Counted from the stretch's first letter, positions 1 to 8,642 are shown. The stretch: DNA of 64,000 nt from Kribbella catacumbae DSM 19601 (GCF_000372465.1 NZ_AQUZ01000038.1:1-64000), one strand, 5' to 3'. Notes: generated from the letters alone by a model not told the origin. Numbers and translations: made by a program.

Positions 1-417
1 CCGTCGATGGTGGACAGCAGGGCGCTGTCACCAAGCATCGACGGTGGGAGTAGCTGCGAGGTCTCCATACCCAGAACTCTAGACGGGCCCACCGACAGTT
101 TTCGTGGCTGGAAGGCCTTATCTATAAGGCGGGTTCGCGAGTGGCCGGAAGTGGTCAGGTTGTGCACAGGAAGTCGCGCGTTGTGGAAACCCGGTGATGT
201 TGCTTATGGCAACAGCCGGCGTCTAGGTCTGACCGTTCCCAGGCTGCCTCGAGTGAACATCTACGACGTCGCGGGTACGCATGCCGCCCTACATAGCTGC
301 TGTTCGCACAGTCGCGACTGCAAAGATTGGCCGCGGGACGCGCAAGTTGCAGGAGTTGGGTCCGTGAAGGGACGGTTGCGGGTGCCGTGCCGATCGGCGC
401 GTGGGTCGCCAGCGTTC
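1..417. other. Intergenic stretch without a supported gene
   Basis: I see no coding region with recognisable protein content here. Open frames exist on both strands, but their translations are rich in Arg, Ser and Cys and look like noncoding high-GC sequence. A 9-base inverted repeat, CCGTCGATG at 1-9 and CATCGACGG at 36-44, could form a loose hairpin with a 26-base loop. The right part leads into the DUF2231 remnant, so some of this stretch may be the worn 5' half of that gene. Confidence 0.5.
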
Positions 418-565
418 CGGACCGGGCTGACGCACATGTCGCTGAATCTGATCGTTGTGATCCTATTCATCGTCAACTTCGCGGTCCGCGCGGGGCGGCA
501 AGCTCGCCTACCGGTACGGCGTACGCGTGGCCGCTGAGGACATCCAGAGCGAGGGGTTCCGTCGG
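418..565 (+). pseudogene. DUF2231 membrane protein remnant, internal deletion
   Basis: Two pieces of a DUF2231-type membrane protein lie next to each other in different frames. The first (from about 421) reads TGLTHMSLNLIVVILFIVNF, a typical membrane helix of the family. The second (about 500-565) reads GGKLAYRYGVRVAAEDIQSE, the usual C-terminal signature. In intact relatives these segments are separated by roughly 30-45 residues, so an internal deletion with a frameshift is inferred. The N-terminal half is not recognisable. No product is expected. The family assignment is from memory of the family's conserved ends, not from a search. Confidence 0.6.
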
Positions 566-716
566 CAGACCGATACGACGGCCGGTGACCAAACCATCAC
601 CAACGGTGGACGCCCGGCTGAACACCGCCCGGCCGTGGCCCGTTCAAGCCGTGTCGTTTGCGGTTGCTGTGGGTACTGGGCTGGTACCCAGACCGCATGG
701 AAGGTGGGTGGTCTCG

Positions 717-1244
717 ATGTATGACGTTGTGCTGTTGGTTGAGGAAGAGTTGAGCGTACCCGACGCGGAGGGGCTGGTACGCCGCTACGCGAGCACGTCG
801 GAGGTCAAGTTCCACGTGATCATTCCGTGTGAGGACGCCAGGGCTCAGATCGAGTCGTCGCTGGCCAGTCTCGCCGGCACCGAGCTCTATGGGATGGCGG
901 CCGAGCGGTACTCGATCTACTCGGATGAGGAGGCCCAAAAGGCTCAGCAGGAAGCGCAGCGTGCTGTTGATGCCCAGGCCACCGCTGCGCTTGAGCGCAG
1001 TCTTGAGCGGTTGCGTTCACTCGGCCGGGATGCGGACGGAGTGATCACTCGCCAGCACCCCGTGGACGAGCTCGTCGACTACCTCAAGCTGGTGGACGGC
1101 GACGAGGTCGTGGTTCTCACCCGGAAACACGTCATTGCCGAACTGCTCCACATCGACTGGTCCGCCCAGGCCCGCCGGCACCTCGGCGTACCGGTGTTTC
1201 ACCTGGTCGAGACGACGGAGGAAGCAAGCGATGAGGCTGATTGA
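717..1244 (+). CDS. Small conserved protein of unknown function, USP-like fold
   Basis: This gene codes for 175 residues. I chose the ATG at 717 because it follows a GGAAGG/GGTGGG purine run and begins a hydrophobic beta strand (MYDVVLLVEEE); the frame upstream looks noncoding. The protein starts with a beta strand, has a central charged and Gln-rich helix (about residues 60-105), and ends with a strand-helix-strand unit (VVVLTRKHVIAELLHIDW, then GVPVFHLV). That layout resembles universal-stress or Rossmann-like alpha/beta proteins in which an Asp-Trp element precedes an Arg-rich helix and a Pro-Val strand. No catalytic motif was recognised. The function is unknown, and a nucleotide-binding-like fold is only a guess. 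It is transcribed ahead of the acetyltransferase at 1293, 48 bases away. Confidence 0.7.
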   Translation: MYDVVLLVEEELSVPDAEGLVRRYASTSEVKFHVIIPCEDARAQIESSLASLAGTELYGMAAERYSIYSDEEAQKAQQEAQRAVDAQATAALERSLERLRSLGRDADGVITRQHPVDELVDYLKLVDGDEVVVLTRKHVIAELLHIDWSAQARRHLGVPVFHLVETTEEASDEAD

Positions 1245-1292
1245 ACCCAAACCCCCACCGTCTCCCGGCCCGATCCGGTCTACGGTGTTTTC

Positions 1293-1871
1293 GTGGAGCA
1301 GACAGAGGAGTTCGTTGTTCGGCCGCTGACTCCGCAGACGTGGGGTGCGTTCGCGCGGTTGGTCGAGGCGAACAACGGCGTCTGGGGTGGCTGCTGGTGT
1401 ATCGGCTTTCAGGTCAAGCTGAAAGAGCGAACCGCTGAGCAGAACAAGGCCGACAAGGAACGGCTGGTGCGCGAAGGGGGAACGCACAACGCGTTGGTGT
1501 TCGACGGCGACGAATGCCTGGGCTGGTGCCAGTTCGGGTCGCCCAGTGAATTGCCAGAGATCAAGAGCCGACGCCTGTACGAGAAAGGGCTCACCGGGCT
1601 GCCCGACTGGCGGATCACCTGCTTCTTCACAGGCAAAGGCTTTCGGGGTCGTGGCGTCGCCAACGCCGCTCTGGGCGGAGCACTTGCCGAGATCGCCAAG
1701 CTCGGCGGTGGCACGGTGGAGGGCTATCCCGAAGAGACAGACGACCGGAAGGTGGCCGGCTCCTTCCTGCATACCGGGCCGATGGCCGCGTTCGAGCATC
1801 ATGGCTTCACTCGAACGCGGCCCATCTCCCCTCACCGCTGGGTCGTCACCCGAGCTGTGGCGAAGTCCTAG
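1293..1871 (+). CDS. GNAT-family N-acetyltransferase
   Basis: This gene codes for 192 residues. The protein has the GNAT layout: an N-terminal strand (EEFVVRPLTPQTW), a WGGCWCI segment typical of one actinobacterial subgroup, a central beta strand (LVFDGDECLGWCQFG), and the acetyl-CoA motif A near residues 112-125 (FFTGKGFRGRGVANAAL), whose loop binds the cofactor pyrophosphate. It should transfer an acetyl group from acetyl-CoA to an amine; the substrate is unknown. The start is a GTG at 1293. The TAG stop at 1869-1871 overlaps the stop of the convergent GH27 gene (1868-1870), so the two coding regions meet tail to tail with no room for a terminator. A second gene of the same subgroup lies at 33845. 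Confidence 0.85.
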   Translation: MEQTEEFVVRPLTPQTWGAFARLVEANNGVWGGCWCIGFQVKLKERTAEQNKADKERLVREGGTHNALVFDGDECLGWCQFGSPSELPEIKSRRLYEKGLTGLPDWRITCFFTGKGFRGRGVANAALGGALAEIAKLGGGTVEGYPEETDDRKVAGSFLHTGPMAAFEHHGFTRTRPISPHRWVVTRAVAKS

Positions 1872-4372
1872 GGCTTCGCCATCGTGTACCTGACCAGGTC
1901 GGTTCGTAGTACGTCGCCCGAGACTTTCACGATGCGCAGGGTGTGCTGTCCATCCTTCAGGCCGGCCTGGGAGAACACCTGCCGTGCCGTGACCCGCGCC
2001 TCGTTGAACAAGTTGACCCGGGCAACGACCTTGCCGTCGACGGAGACATCCGCTTCGCCCTGATCCGGGCCGAGCGCCGTCACCCACTCAACGCCGGTAC
2101 CACGGAACGCGAACTCGATCGCCGCGCCGTTCGCCGTCGCGGCGTGCACATCGTCGCGATAGTCACCACGGAAGCCGAAGTCGAGCTTCGTCGTACCGGT
2201 CGGCTGCGTCGCGAGGTACTCCTTCTTGATCGTCACGACGCGCCCATCGACGGTGTAGTCGGTGCCTTTGACGAGTGCCTTGCCGGCGTTCGCGATCCCG
2301 GCCAGCTCGCCGGGGTCGCGCCCGATCTCGGTCGTCAGGTCAGCCTGAGCAGTCTTGTCGAAGGCCGCGGTACCGGGGTTCAGCAGACTCTCCTGCCGGA
2401 CGACCAACTTGTCGACCAGCATGAACTGTCCCGACTTCTTCACCCCGCGGATCGTGTGGCTCCCGTTCGGCAGGTCCGAGATGCTGAACACCACCTGCTG
2501 CGCGGAGCGCGCATCGGCATGGGTGTCCACGGTCGCCTTCAAGGCACCGTCGACATAAATCTCAACCTCACCCTGCGACGGGTCCTTCTCCGTCACGTAG
2601 TCGACGCCGTTGCCGACGAAGCTGTACGAGAAGGCGTCGCCGTTGGTCTCCGTGTACTGCACATCGTCCTGATAATCACCAAGCCCACGCCCCGTACTGC
2701 GGCTCCATGAACCCGTGTAGACGATGCCCGGATCATCGTTGTTCAACTCAACAGTTCGTACGCCGGACGTAGCGGCCGGCGGAATCCCGGTATCCGTCAC
2801 CGTGACCGTCAGCGGCTCCGACACCGCCGGAACCTCGCGGTTGCCGTTGCGCTGCCAGACGCCGTCGTACGAGATCCGCAGATCATCGTCGTTGACGCGA
2901 ATCGCCGAGCCCTTCTGCGGCGTGACCTTGAACAGGCGGGCACCGTGCGGGGGCACAGTCGCCGCGGTGTAACCGGACGCAAACTGCCCAAGGTCCTTCC
3001 TCGCCCACAGGTCGCGTACCGTCGCCGAGCCGTCCAGGCCGAGGTCTGCCCAGTTCACCGTCAGGTTGGCCTCGGTGGTTCCAAGGTTGAACAGCGCAAC
3101 GGAGTACGAGCCGTCGGCGTTGAGCGAGTACCACACCTGCCGGTTGGTCTTGGTCGACACCGGTTGCGCAGGGCGCCCGGCCTGGTTGACCCCGATCACC
3201 TCGGGGTTCGTGAGCAGTTCCAGCCCATACGCATCGAGCTTGGTCATGTCGTTGCCGACGTAGAACGGCGCGGCGGAAACGGCCCACAGCGTCGCCGCAG
3301 TACGGCGTTCGTCCCTGGTCAGCCCGTCCATCGTGCCGTTGCCGACATTCAACGAGTCGAGGTCGTTCCAGCCGCCCGGCCCACCGTGGCGCCACCAGTC
3401 CGCCACCTTGGGGAAGAGCCGCGAGATGTTCGGCCAGGCCGTGAGCGCCTCACCCGGGCAGTAGCACTCGACATCCCAGTCGACCCGCCAACCGTTCGAC
3501 CACTGCTTCCAGTACTCCGCGTAGTTGATGTCGAGCGCCCAGGAGAGCTCGAGCCAGATCTTGTGCCGGGCGAGGGCCTGCGACCATCCCTTGACCTCGT
3601 CGCGTGCATCGAGCGACAGGTCGTTCTTGCCGGAGCCCGGCGTCACGCTGTCGAACTTCAGGAAGTCGACACCCCAGGAGGCGAGGAGATCTACGACCGA
3701 GTCGATGTATGCCTGGGCGCACGGCTTCGTCATGTCGATGCGGTACCCGAAGCCCCAATAGTCACCTTGCTGCAACGGCTGCTTGGCCAGGTCCCCCGTC
3801 CTGCACTCCGGGTGGCCGTAGACGGGAAGGTTCGCGTCCAGCAGCGCCTTCGAGATGCCGGGGATGCTGTAGAGCCCGACCTTCTGGCCGTTCGCGTGGA
3901 TGTGCTTGATCACGGCCTGCAGACCGTTGGGGTACAGCTTCTTGCTCGGTACGGGCCGGCCGTACTCGTCGATGCCACCGTTCCACGCCGCGTCGATGTT
4001 GATGTACTTGTACCCGTACGGCTGGAGCTTCTTGTGCATCGCATCCGACTGGGCCATGATCTGAGCCGCCGAGATCCAGTTGCCGCCGTCGTTCGAGTAC
4101 ACCTGCATGCTGTAACTGCTCCAGCCCATGTACGGCTTCAGCGCCGCCTCCCCCGCCGGCCCCAACGACGGCCCCGTCGCCGCGGTGACGCTCGCCGGAC
4201 TACTGATGCTCGCCACGCTGGGCGTACTCGCCGTCGTGCTAACGCCACGCGGCCCTGTTGGAGGCTTACCCGGGCCCGGTACGGCGGACGACGTCGCAGC
4301 CGGGAGCAACGCCCCGACGACGGCAAGCGCGACCACGCCTCGCAACGCCCTACTTCGAAGGGATCTGGTCAT
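1868..4372 (-). CDS. Secreted GH27 alpha-galactosidase with C-terminal accessory domains
   Basis: This gene codes for 834 residues. The ATG at 4372 has an AGAGAGG site 9 bases upstream and gives a signal peptide (basic start, then GVVALAVVGALL and an Ala-rich cleavage region). The catalytic domain covers about residues 75-480: MGWSSY at the barrel start, YINIDAAW, GLYSIPG, then FLKFDSV with the likely nucleophile Asp, and NGWRVDWDVE with the likely acid/base Asp. A beta-sandwich typical of alpha-galactosidase C termini follows. The tail has a carbohydrate-binding-type beta-sandwich, an X2-like Ig module (ending near VTIKKEYLATQPTG) and a second similar sandwich. It should remove alpha-galactosyl side chains from extracellular polysaccharides. 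It is monocistronic; the promoter carries an operator shared with the GH95 gene. Confidence 0.9.
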   Translation of the reverse strand: MTRSLRSRALRGVVALAVVGALLPAATSSAVPGPGKPPTGPRGVSTTASTPSVASISSPASVTAATGPSLGPAGEAALKPYMGWSSYSMQVYSNDGGNWISAAQIMAQSDAMHKKLQPYGYKYINIDAAWNGGIDEYGRPVPSKKLYPNGLQAVIKHIHANGQKVGLYSIPGISKALLDANLPVYGHPECRTGDLAKQPLQQGDYWGFGYRIDMTKPCAQAYIDSVVDLLASWGVDFLKFDSVTPGSGKNDLSLDARDEVKGWSQALARHKIWLELSWALDINYAEYWKQWSNGWRVDWDVECYCPGEALTAWPNISRLFPKVADWWRHGGPGGWNDLDSLNVGNGTMDGLTRDERRTAATLWAVSAAPFYVGNDMTKLDAYGLELLTNPEVIGVNQAGRPAQPVSTKTNRQVWYSLNADGSYSVALFNLGTTEANLTVNWADLGLDGSATVRDLWARKDLGQFASGYTAATVPPHGARLFKVTPQKGSAIRVNDDDLRISYDGVWQRNGNREVPAVSEPLTVTVTDTGIPPAATSGVRTVELNNDDPGIVYTGSWSRSTGRGLGDYQDDVQYTETNGDAFSYSFVGNGVDYVTEKDPSQGEVEIYVDGALKATVDTHADARSAQQVVFSISDLPNGSHTIRGVKKSGQFMLVDKLVVRQESLLNPGTAAFDKTAQADLTTEIGRDPGELAGIANAGKALVKGTDYTVDGRVVTIKKEYLATQPTGTTKLDFGFRGDYRDDVHAATANGAAIEFAFRGTGVEWVTALGPDQGEADVSVDGKVVARVNLFNEARVTARQVFSQAGLKDGQHTLRIVKVSGDVLRTDLVRYTMAKP

Positions 4373-4451
4373 GAGCGGCGACCTCTCTGATGATCTGACA
4401 GCCGAGACCCCTGGCACGCACGCCTTCTAGGCACCGCCCCAGAAACTCGGA

Positions 4452-4489
4452 TCCGATAGGATATTGGAACAATTACTTAACCCTGTCAA
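4452..4489 (-). promoter_or_regulatory. GH27 promoter with 17-bp palindromic operator
   Basis: Read on the minus strand, a perfect -35 box TTGACA (4484-4489) is followed after 17 bases by CAATAT (4461-4466) as the -10. The -10 lies inside the palindrome TCCGATAGGATATTGGA (4452-4468), of form TCCRATA-NNN-TATYGGA. A repressor bound here would block RNA polymerase. A near copy lies upstream of the GH95 gene at 26044-26060. Confidence 0.7.
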
Positions 4490-4534
4490 GATTCAGAGCC
4501 GGACCGGCTGAAGCGGGCAAGCCCAGTACTCCGG

Positions 4535-5515
4535 CTACCGCCCGTTCGGTGGGGTGCCCTCGCCGAACGGCCTGCCGCCCAAGACCTCCCGGCCAGGTGG
4601 GATGAGCCAGCCCGACAGGTCCGGACCCTTGGGAACGATCTGGGTCGGGTTGATGCCGGTGTGTACCTCGTAGTAGTGGCGCTTGATCTGGACGAAGTCG
4701 ATGGTGTCGCCGAACCCCGGGGTCTGGAACAGGTCGCGCGCATACGCCCACAACACCGGCAGCTCGGTGAGCTTGTTGCGGTTGCACTTGAAGTGCCCGT
4801 GGTACACGGCGTCGAAGCGCGCCAGCGTGGTGAACAGCCGTACGTCGGCCTCGGTGATGGTGTCACCCACCAGGTACCGCTGATCGCGCAGCCGCTCAGA
4901 CAACCAGTCCAGCGTCGCGAACAGCCCGTCGTAAGCCTCGTCATAGGCCTCCTGCGAGCCGGCGAAACCGCAGCGGTACACGCCGTCGTTGACCTCGGTG
5001 TAGACGCGCCGGGCCACTTCGTCGATCTCGGCCCGCAACGGCTCGGGGTACAACTGCGGGGCACCGCTGCGGTGGTACTTCGCCCACTCGGTGGACAGGT
5101 CGAGCGTGAGCTGAGCGAAGTCATTGGTCACGACAGCACCGGTCGCCTCGTCGACGATCGCGGGCACCGTGATGCCCTTCGAGTAGTTCGGGTCGCGTTT
5201 GAGGTACGCGTCCTGCAACCGCGGGATCTTCAGCACCGGGTCGACGCCACCGGGGTCGAGGTCGAACGTCCAGCTGCGCTCGTCGTGGGTCGGCCCGCAG
5301 AATCCGATGGACAGCACGTCTTCCAGCCCGAGCAGGCGGCGGACGATGATCGCCCGGTTCGCCCACGGACACGCTCGCGCCACCACCAGCCGGTACCGGC
5401 CTGGCGCAACTGCGAAACCGTCACGACCGTCGGCGGTGATCCGGGTCGTGATGTAGTCGCTGTCGCGGTTGTACTCGCCCTTCGCGTTCACGGTGGAAAC
5501 CAACTCCTCAAGCAT
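4535..5515 (-). CDS. Glutathionyl-hydroquinone-reductase-type transferase (YqjG/ECM4 family)
   Basis: This gene codes for 326 residues, the usual length of the family. The ATG at 5515 begins MLEELVSTVNAKGEY; longer frames upstream lie antiparallel to no conserved sequence and run through the lacI reading frame. Family marks include the catalytic motif CPW (Cys49-Pro-Trp), a thioredoxin-like N domain with GFCGPTHDERSWTF, and the helical C domain with YLVGDTITEADVRLFTTLARFD. These enzymes reduce thiol conjugates of hydroquinones. Actinobacteria use mycothiol in place of glutathione, so the conjugate here is probably mycothiolated (inference). The gene starts 8 bases inside the end of the upstream lacI gene, so the two are likely translationally coupled. 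Confidence 0.88.
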   Translation of the reverse strand: MLEELVSTVNAKGEYNRDSDYITTRITADGRDGFAVAPGRYRLVVARACPWANRAIIVRRLLGLEDVLSIGFCGPTHDERSWTFDLDPGGVDPVLKIPRLQDAYLKRDPNYSKGITVPAIVDEATGAVVTNDFAQLTLDLSTEWAKYHRSGAPQLYPEPLRAEIDEVARRVYTEVNDGVYRCGFAGSQEAYDEAYDGLFATLDWLSERLRDQRYLVGDTITEADVRLFTTLARFDAVYHGHFKCNRNKLTELPVLWAYARDLFQTPGFGDTIDFVQIKRHYYEVHTGINPTQIVPKGPDLSGWLIPPGREVLGGRPFGEGTPPNGR

Positions 5516-6524
5516 GCCGGTCAGGTGGTGGGGGCGCGATCGACTCTCGGTAGATGACGTGGTTGACCGTCCGGTTGGACGGTTCGGGAACCGGCTCGCC
5601 GCGAATCTCGGCGAGCAGGCGGTGCATCGCGTCGTGGCCCTGGGCCTCGAAGTCGACCGCGACCGTCGACAGGGACGGGGTGGTGAACCTGCCGAGCTCG
5701 TCGTCGTTCCATCCGAACACACTGAGGTCCCCAGGCACAGTCCAGCCTCGGGAGAGCGCTCCACGGATGGCGCCCATGGCGATGAGATCGTTGGCCGCCA
5801 CGACCGCGGTGACGTCGCTGTCGTCCGGCAGGCTGGTGATCGCGTCGAATCCGGACTGTCCTGACCAGTCGCCGTCGACCGCGCCGGCCGATCGCAGACC
5901 GAGGCTCTCGATCGTTTCCAGGTAGACGCTTTTGCGGTTGCGCGCCGAGGTAAAGGTCTGATCGCCGGCCACGTGCAGGAAGGTCCGGTGGCCCAGCGAG
6001 CTCAGGTGCTCGATGATCTCGCGGACCGCCGAGGCATCGGCGAGTTCGCCCAGGACATGCAACTGCTCATCGTAGGAATCGATTTCGACAATCGGTACGG
6101 ATCGCGTTCTTCTGCCTTTTCCGCCGATCGAGGAAATGGCCAGAATTCCCTCCACCTGACCGGATCGAACCAGGTCCTCAATGCGTTCGGCCCGCGCTCG
6201 CGGACCGCCTTCGACGCTGACCACCTCGACTTGATAACCCGCCCGATGAGCCGTTTCAGAGGCCGCGGAGAGTTGCCGTCCGGGAAAGTACGACCCGGCG
6301 GCGAGGACGATCGCGAGCCGGTTCGAGCGCCGGGTCCGCATGGACCGGGCGACCAGGTTCGGTCGATAGTCGAGGGTCTTTACGGCGAATTCGACCTTGA
6401 TTCTTGTCTTCGGTTTCAGGCTGTCCTTGTCCTGCAAGTACCGGGACACCGTTGTATGTGATACGCCGGCCAGTCCAGCCACTTCGTGAATGGTTGCAGG
6501 CCGTTTCGGCCTTGCCTCTGACAC
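5508..6524 (-). CDS. LacI-family transcriptional regulator
   Basis: This gene codes for 338 residues. The N-terminal helix-turn-helix is clear (residues 9-30, IHEVAGLAGVSHTTVSRYLQ), followed by the hinge helix region YRPNLVARSMRTRRS. The rest is a periplasmic-binding-protein-like sensor domain with typical pieces (GHRTFLHVAGD, AVVAANDLIAMGA, LSVFGWNDDELGRFTTPSLSTV). It diverges from the sugar ABC operon starting at 6778 and probably represses it by binding the near-palindrome at 6736-6750. The ligand is unknown but should be a sugar or sugar derivative handled by the adjoining importer and dehydrogenases. Its last codons overlap the start of the YqjG-type gene, an unusual partner for a sugar repressor. 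Confidence 0.92.
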   Translation of the reverse strand: MSEARPKRPATIHEVAGLAGVSHTTVSRYLQDKDSLKPKTRIKVEFAVKTLDYRPNLVARSMRTRRSNRLAIVLAAGSYFPGRQLSAASETAHRAGYQVEVVSVEGGPRARAERIEDLVRSGQVEGILAISSIGGKGRRTRSVPIVEIDSYDEQLHVLGELADASAVREIIEHLSSLGHRTFLHVAGDQTFTSARNRKSVYLETIESLGLRSAGAVDGDWSGQSGFDAITSLPDDSDVTAVVAANDLIAMGAIRGALSRGWTVPGDLSVFGWNDDELGRFTTPSLSTVAVDFEAQGHDAMHRLLAEIRGEPVPEPSNRTVNHVIYRESIAPPPPDRHA

Positions 6525-6694
6525 GTTTCCTCCCTCGCGCCCGGCCGTCCGCGCGGCGGCGTACGAAGGCTAGCCGATCCATCCGCCCTCGGCACGCTCT
6601 CTAGGCGGAAGTCCGGCTCCGGACGCGATCGTCGAAGCGCGGTCGATGCGGCGGGGACGACTCGACCGGCCGCGGCGAATACCGGGCCGAGGGG

Positions 6695-6750
6695 TTGACA
6701 CCCCCTGACGGCCTGCGGTTAGCTACCGGCTCAGAAGTGGATCGATCACT
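6695..6750 (+). promoter_or_regulatory. Promoter and likely LacI operator of the sugar ABC operon
   Basis: A TTGACA box (6695-6700) is followed after 18 bases by TTAGCT (6719-6724). Just downstream, at the expected transcription start, lies AGTGGATCGATCACT (6736-6750), an inverted repeat AGTG-N7-CACT with a central CG as in LacI-family sites. Position and the divergent lacI gene support it as the operator; binding is inferred. Confidence 0.55.
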
Positions 6751-6777
6751 TTTTTTGGGCCGCCCCAAGGAGTGCCT

Positions 6778-7725
6778 GTGACCGATACTGACACTGCTCC
6801 CCCGCCATCTAGAAATTTGCCAATCCGCACGCGTTTACGCCGTGATTACGCAGTACTGCTGTTGGCGCTACCGGGAATGCTGGTCATCTGCGCGTTCCAG
6901 TACTACCCGCTGTGGGGCAACGTCATCGCGTTCCAGGATTACCAGCCGTATCTGGGCATCAATCAGAGTCTCTGGACGGGATTCGAGAACTTCAAGACCA
7001 TCGTCGATGGCGATCCAGAATTCCTGAATGCCGTCAAGAACACCTTGATCCTGACCGCGATCCAGACCGTCATCGTCTTTCCGGCCCCCATCGTGGTGGC
7101 TCTGGTCCTGCACAGCCTGCTGTCGAACCGGCTCCGGCAGATCGTCCAGACCATCATCTACGTGCCGCACTTCATGTCCTGGGTGATCGTCGTCGCGGTC
7201 TTCCAGCAGGTGCTGGGCGGCACCGGGATGATCAACAACTGGCTGCGCGGCCACGGGTACGACCCGATCCACATCATCGGCAATGTCGAAGCGTTCCGTG
7301 TCCTGCTGACCTCGCAGGTGATGTGGAAGGACACCGGGTGGGCCACGATCCTGTTCCTGGCCGTCCTCTCGCAGATCGACAGATCGCTCTACGAGGCATC
7401 CGCCGCCGACGGCGCCGGCCGATGGCGCCAGACCTGGCACATCACTCTGCCGGGCCTCAAGCCGATCATCATCCTGCTGCTGATTCTCAAGCTCGGAGAC
7501 TCGCTGACGGTCGGTTTCGAGCAGATCATCCTGCAGCAACCAGCCGTCGGCCAGGAGGCGAGCGAAGTACTCGACACGTACGTCTACAACAACGGGATCA
7601 TCGGCGGCGACTGGGGCGTATCCGCTGCTGTCGGCTTGGTGAAGAGCGTGGTCGCGCTGGCCCTCGTCCTGGGCGCCAACAAGCTGGCACACCGCCTGGG
7701 CGAGGAAGGGGTGTACCGCGGATGA
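6778..7725 (+). CDS. Sugar ABC transporter permease (LplB-type)
   Basis: This gene codes for 315 residues. I chose the GTG at 6778 because the AAGGAG site (6767-6772) sits five bases ahead of it; a GTG at 6772 overlaps that site. The protein has about six membrane helices, starting with a strongly hydrophobic one (YAVLLLALPGMLVICAF), and the EAA loop that docks the ATPase (YEASAADGAGRWRQTWHITL, then PGLKP). It belongs to the carbohydrate-uptake permeases of the LplB/YtcP type, which form heterodimers with the next gene's product in the cytoplasmic membrane. The stop overlaps the next start (ATGA). No ATPase gene is in the operon, so it should rely on a shared ATPase, possibly the one at 28719-30038. 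Confidence 0.92.
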   Translation: MTDTDTAPPPSRNLPIRTRLRRDYAVLLLALPGMLVICAFQYYPLWGNVIAFQDYQPYLGINQSLWTGFENFKTIVDGDPEFLNAVKNTLILTAIQTVIVFPAPIVVALVLHSLLSNRLRQIVQTIIYVPHFMSWVIVVAVFQQVLGGTGMINNWLRGHGYDPIHIIGNVEAFRVLLTSQVMWKDTGWATILFLAVLSQIDRSLYEASAADGAGRWRQTWHITLPGLKPIIILLLILKLGDSLTVGFEQIILQQPAVGQEASEVLDTYVYNNGIIGGDWGVSAAVGLVKSVVALALVLGANKLAHRLGEEGVYRG

Positions 7726-8630
7726 GCCACAAGCGACAGCAGGTACTGGTGGGCGGCATGCCGATGCCGGGGCGGGCGGAGAGAGTCGTCAAGGCCCTCT
7801 TCCTCACCGTGATCTGCGGCGTGGTCGTCTTCCCGTTCATCGGGGTGATCTCCACCAGCCTCGCCTCACCCGAGGAAGTGATCCGGGCCGGCGGCTTCGT
7901 GATGTTTCCGACCGACGGCATCGACCTGTCGGCGTACCGGTCGATCCTGTCCGGTGGAACGGTGACCCAGGCGCTCGTGGTGAGCGGTTTCATCACCGCT
8001 GTCGGCACCACTCTCGCGCTGTTCCTCACCTGCACCCTCGGCTGGGCACTGAGCCGGCGGGGAACCTTCGGCAACAAGCCATTGCTGCTGCTCGTCCTGA
8101 TCAGCCTGTTGTTCAATCCCGGGCTCATCCCGACCTATCTCGTGGTCCAGCAGTTCGGACTCCTGGACAGCCTGTGGGCGGTCATTCTTCCGGTCTCGGT
8201 GAGTGCGTTCAACGTGATCGTCGTCCGGGCGTACTTCGCCGGCCTGCCCGCGTCCGTGCTCGACTCTGCCCGGATCGACGGCGCCTCCGAGTGGAAACTG
8301 TTCTGGCACATCGGGCTGCCGCTGTCCAAAGCGGTGGTCGCCGTCGTCGGCCTCTTCTACGGCGTCGGCTACTGGAACAGCTTCTTCGGCGCCCTGCTCT
8401 ACCTCAACGACAGCAGCAAATGGCCGCTCCAACTGGTGTTGCGAACCTATGTAGTGAACGGCGTCGAGATCGGCGCCCAGGATCTGGGGGCCGCGGGCGA
8501 GGCGCTCCCACCCCAGACCTCCATCCAGATGGCAATCCTGATGATTTCGGTTGTCCCCATCCTGTGCGTCTATCCGTTCATCCAGCGGCACTTCGCCAAG
8601 GGCGTGCTGACCGGTGCCGTGAAGGGCTGA
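7722..8630 (+). CDS. Sugar ABC transporter permease (LplC/YtcP-type)
   Basis: This gene codes for 302 residues. The ATG at 7722 overlaps the TGA of the upstream permease by four bases, so translation is coupled. The protein has six predicted membrane helices, for example VVKALFLTVICGVVVFPFIG near the N terminus and ISLLFNPGLIPTYLVV in the middle. The EAA loop is LDSARIDGASEWKLFWHIGL. A periplasm-facing segment (NDSSKWPLQLVLRTYVVNG) is characteristic of the LplC/YtcP branch. With the 6778 product it should form the membrane channel for the sugar bound by the lipoprotein encoded just downstream (8643). The sugar is not identifiable from sequence alone. Confidence 0.92.
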   Translation: MSHKRQQVLVGGMPMPGRAERVVKALFLTVICGVVVFPFIGVISTSLASPEEVIRAGGFVMFPTDGIDLSAYRSILSGGTVTQALVVSGFITAVGTTLALFLTCTLGWALSRRGTFGNKPLLLLVLISLLFNPGLIPTYLVVQQFGLLDSLWAVILPVSVSAFNVIVVRAYFAGLPASVLDSARIDGASEWKLFWHIGLPLSKAVVAVVGLFYGVGYWNSFFGALLYLNDSSKWPLQLVLRTYVVNGVEIGAQDLGAAGEALPPQTSIQMAILMISVVPILCVYPFIQRHFAKGVLTGAVKG

Positions 8631-8642
8631 GAGGTAGCAAAA

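Noticed and set aside
1..44. Inverted repeat CCGTCGATG / CATCGACGG as a terminator
   Set aside because: The loop is 26 bases and the upstream gene, if any, is outside the window; not enough to call.
2945..4390. 481-codon plus-strand frame opposite GH27
   Set aside because: Arg/Pro/Val-rich translation without recognisable content; fully explained as the shadow of the GH27 gene.
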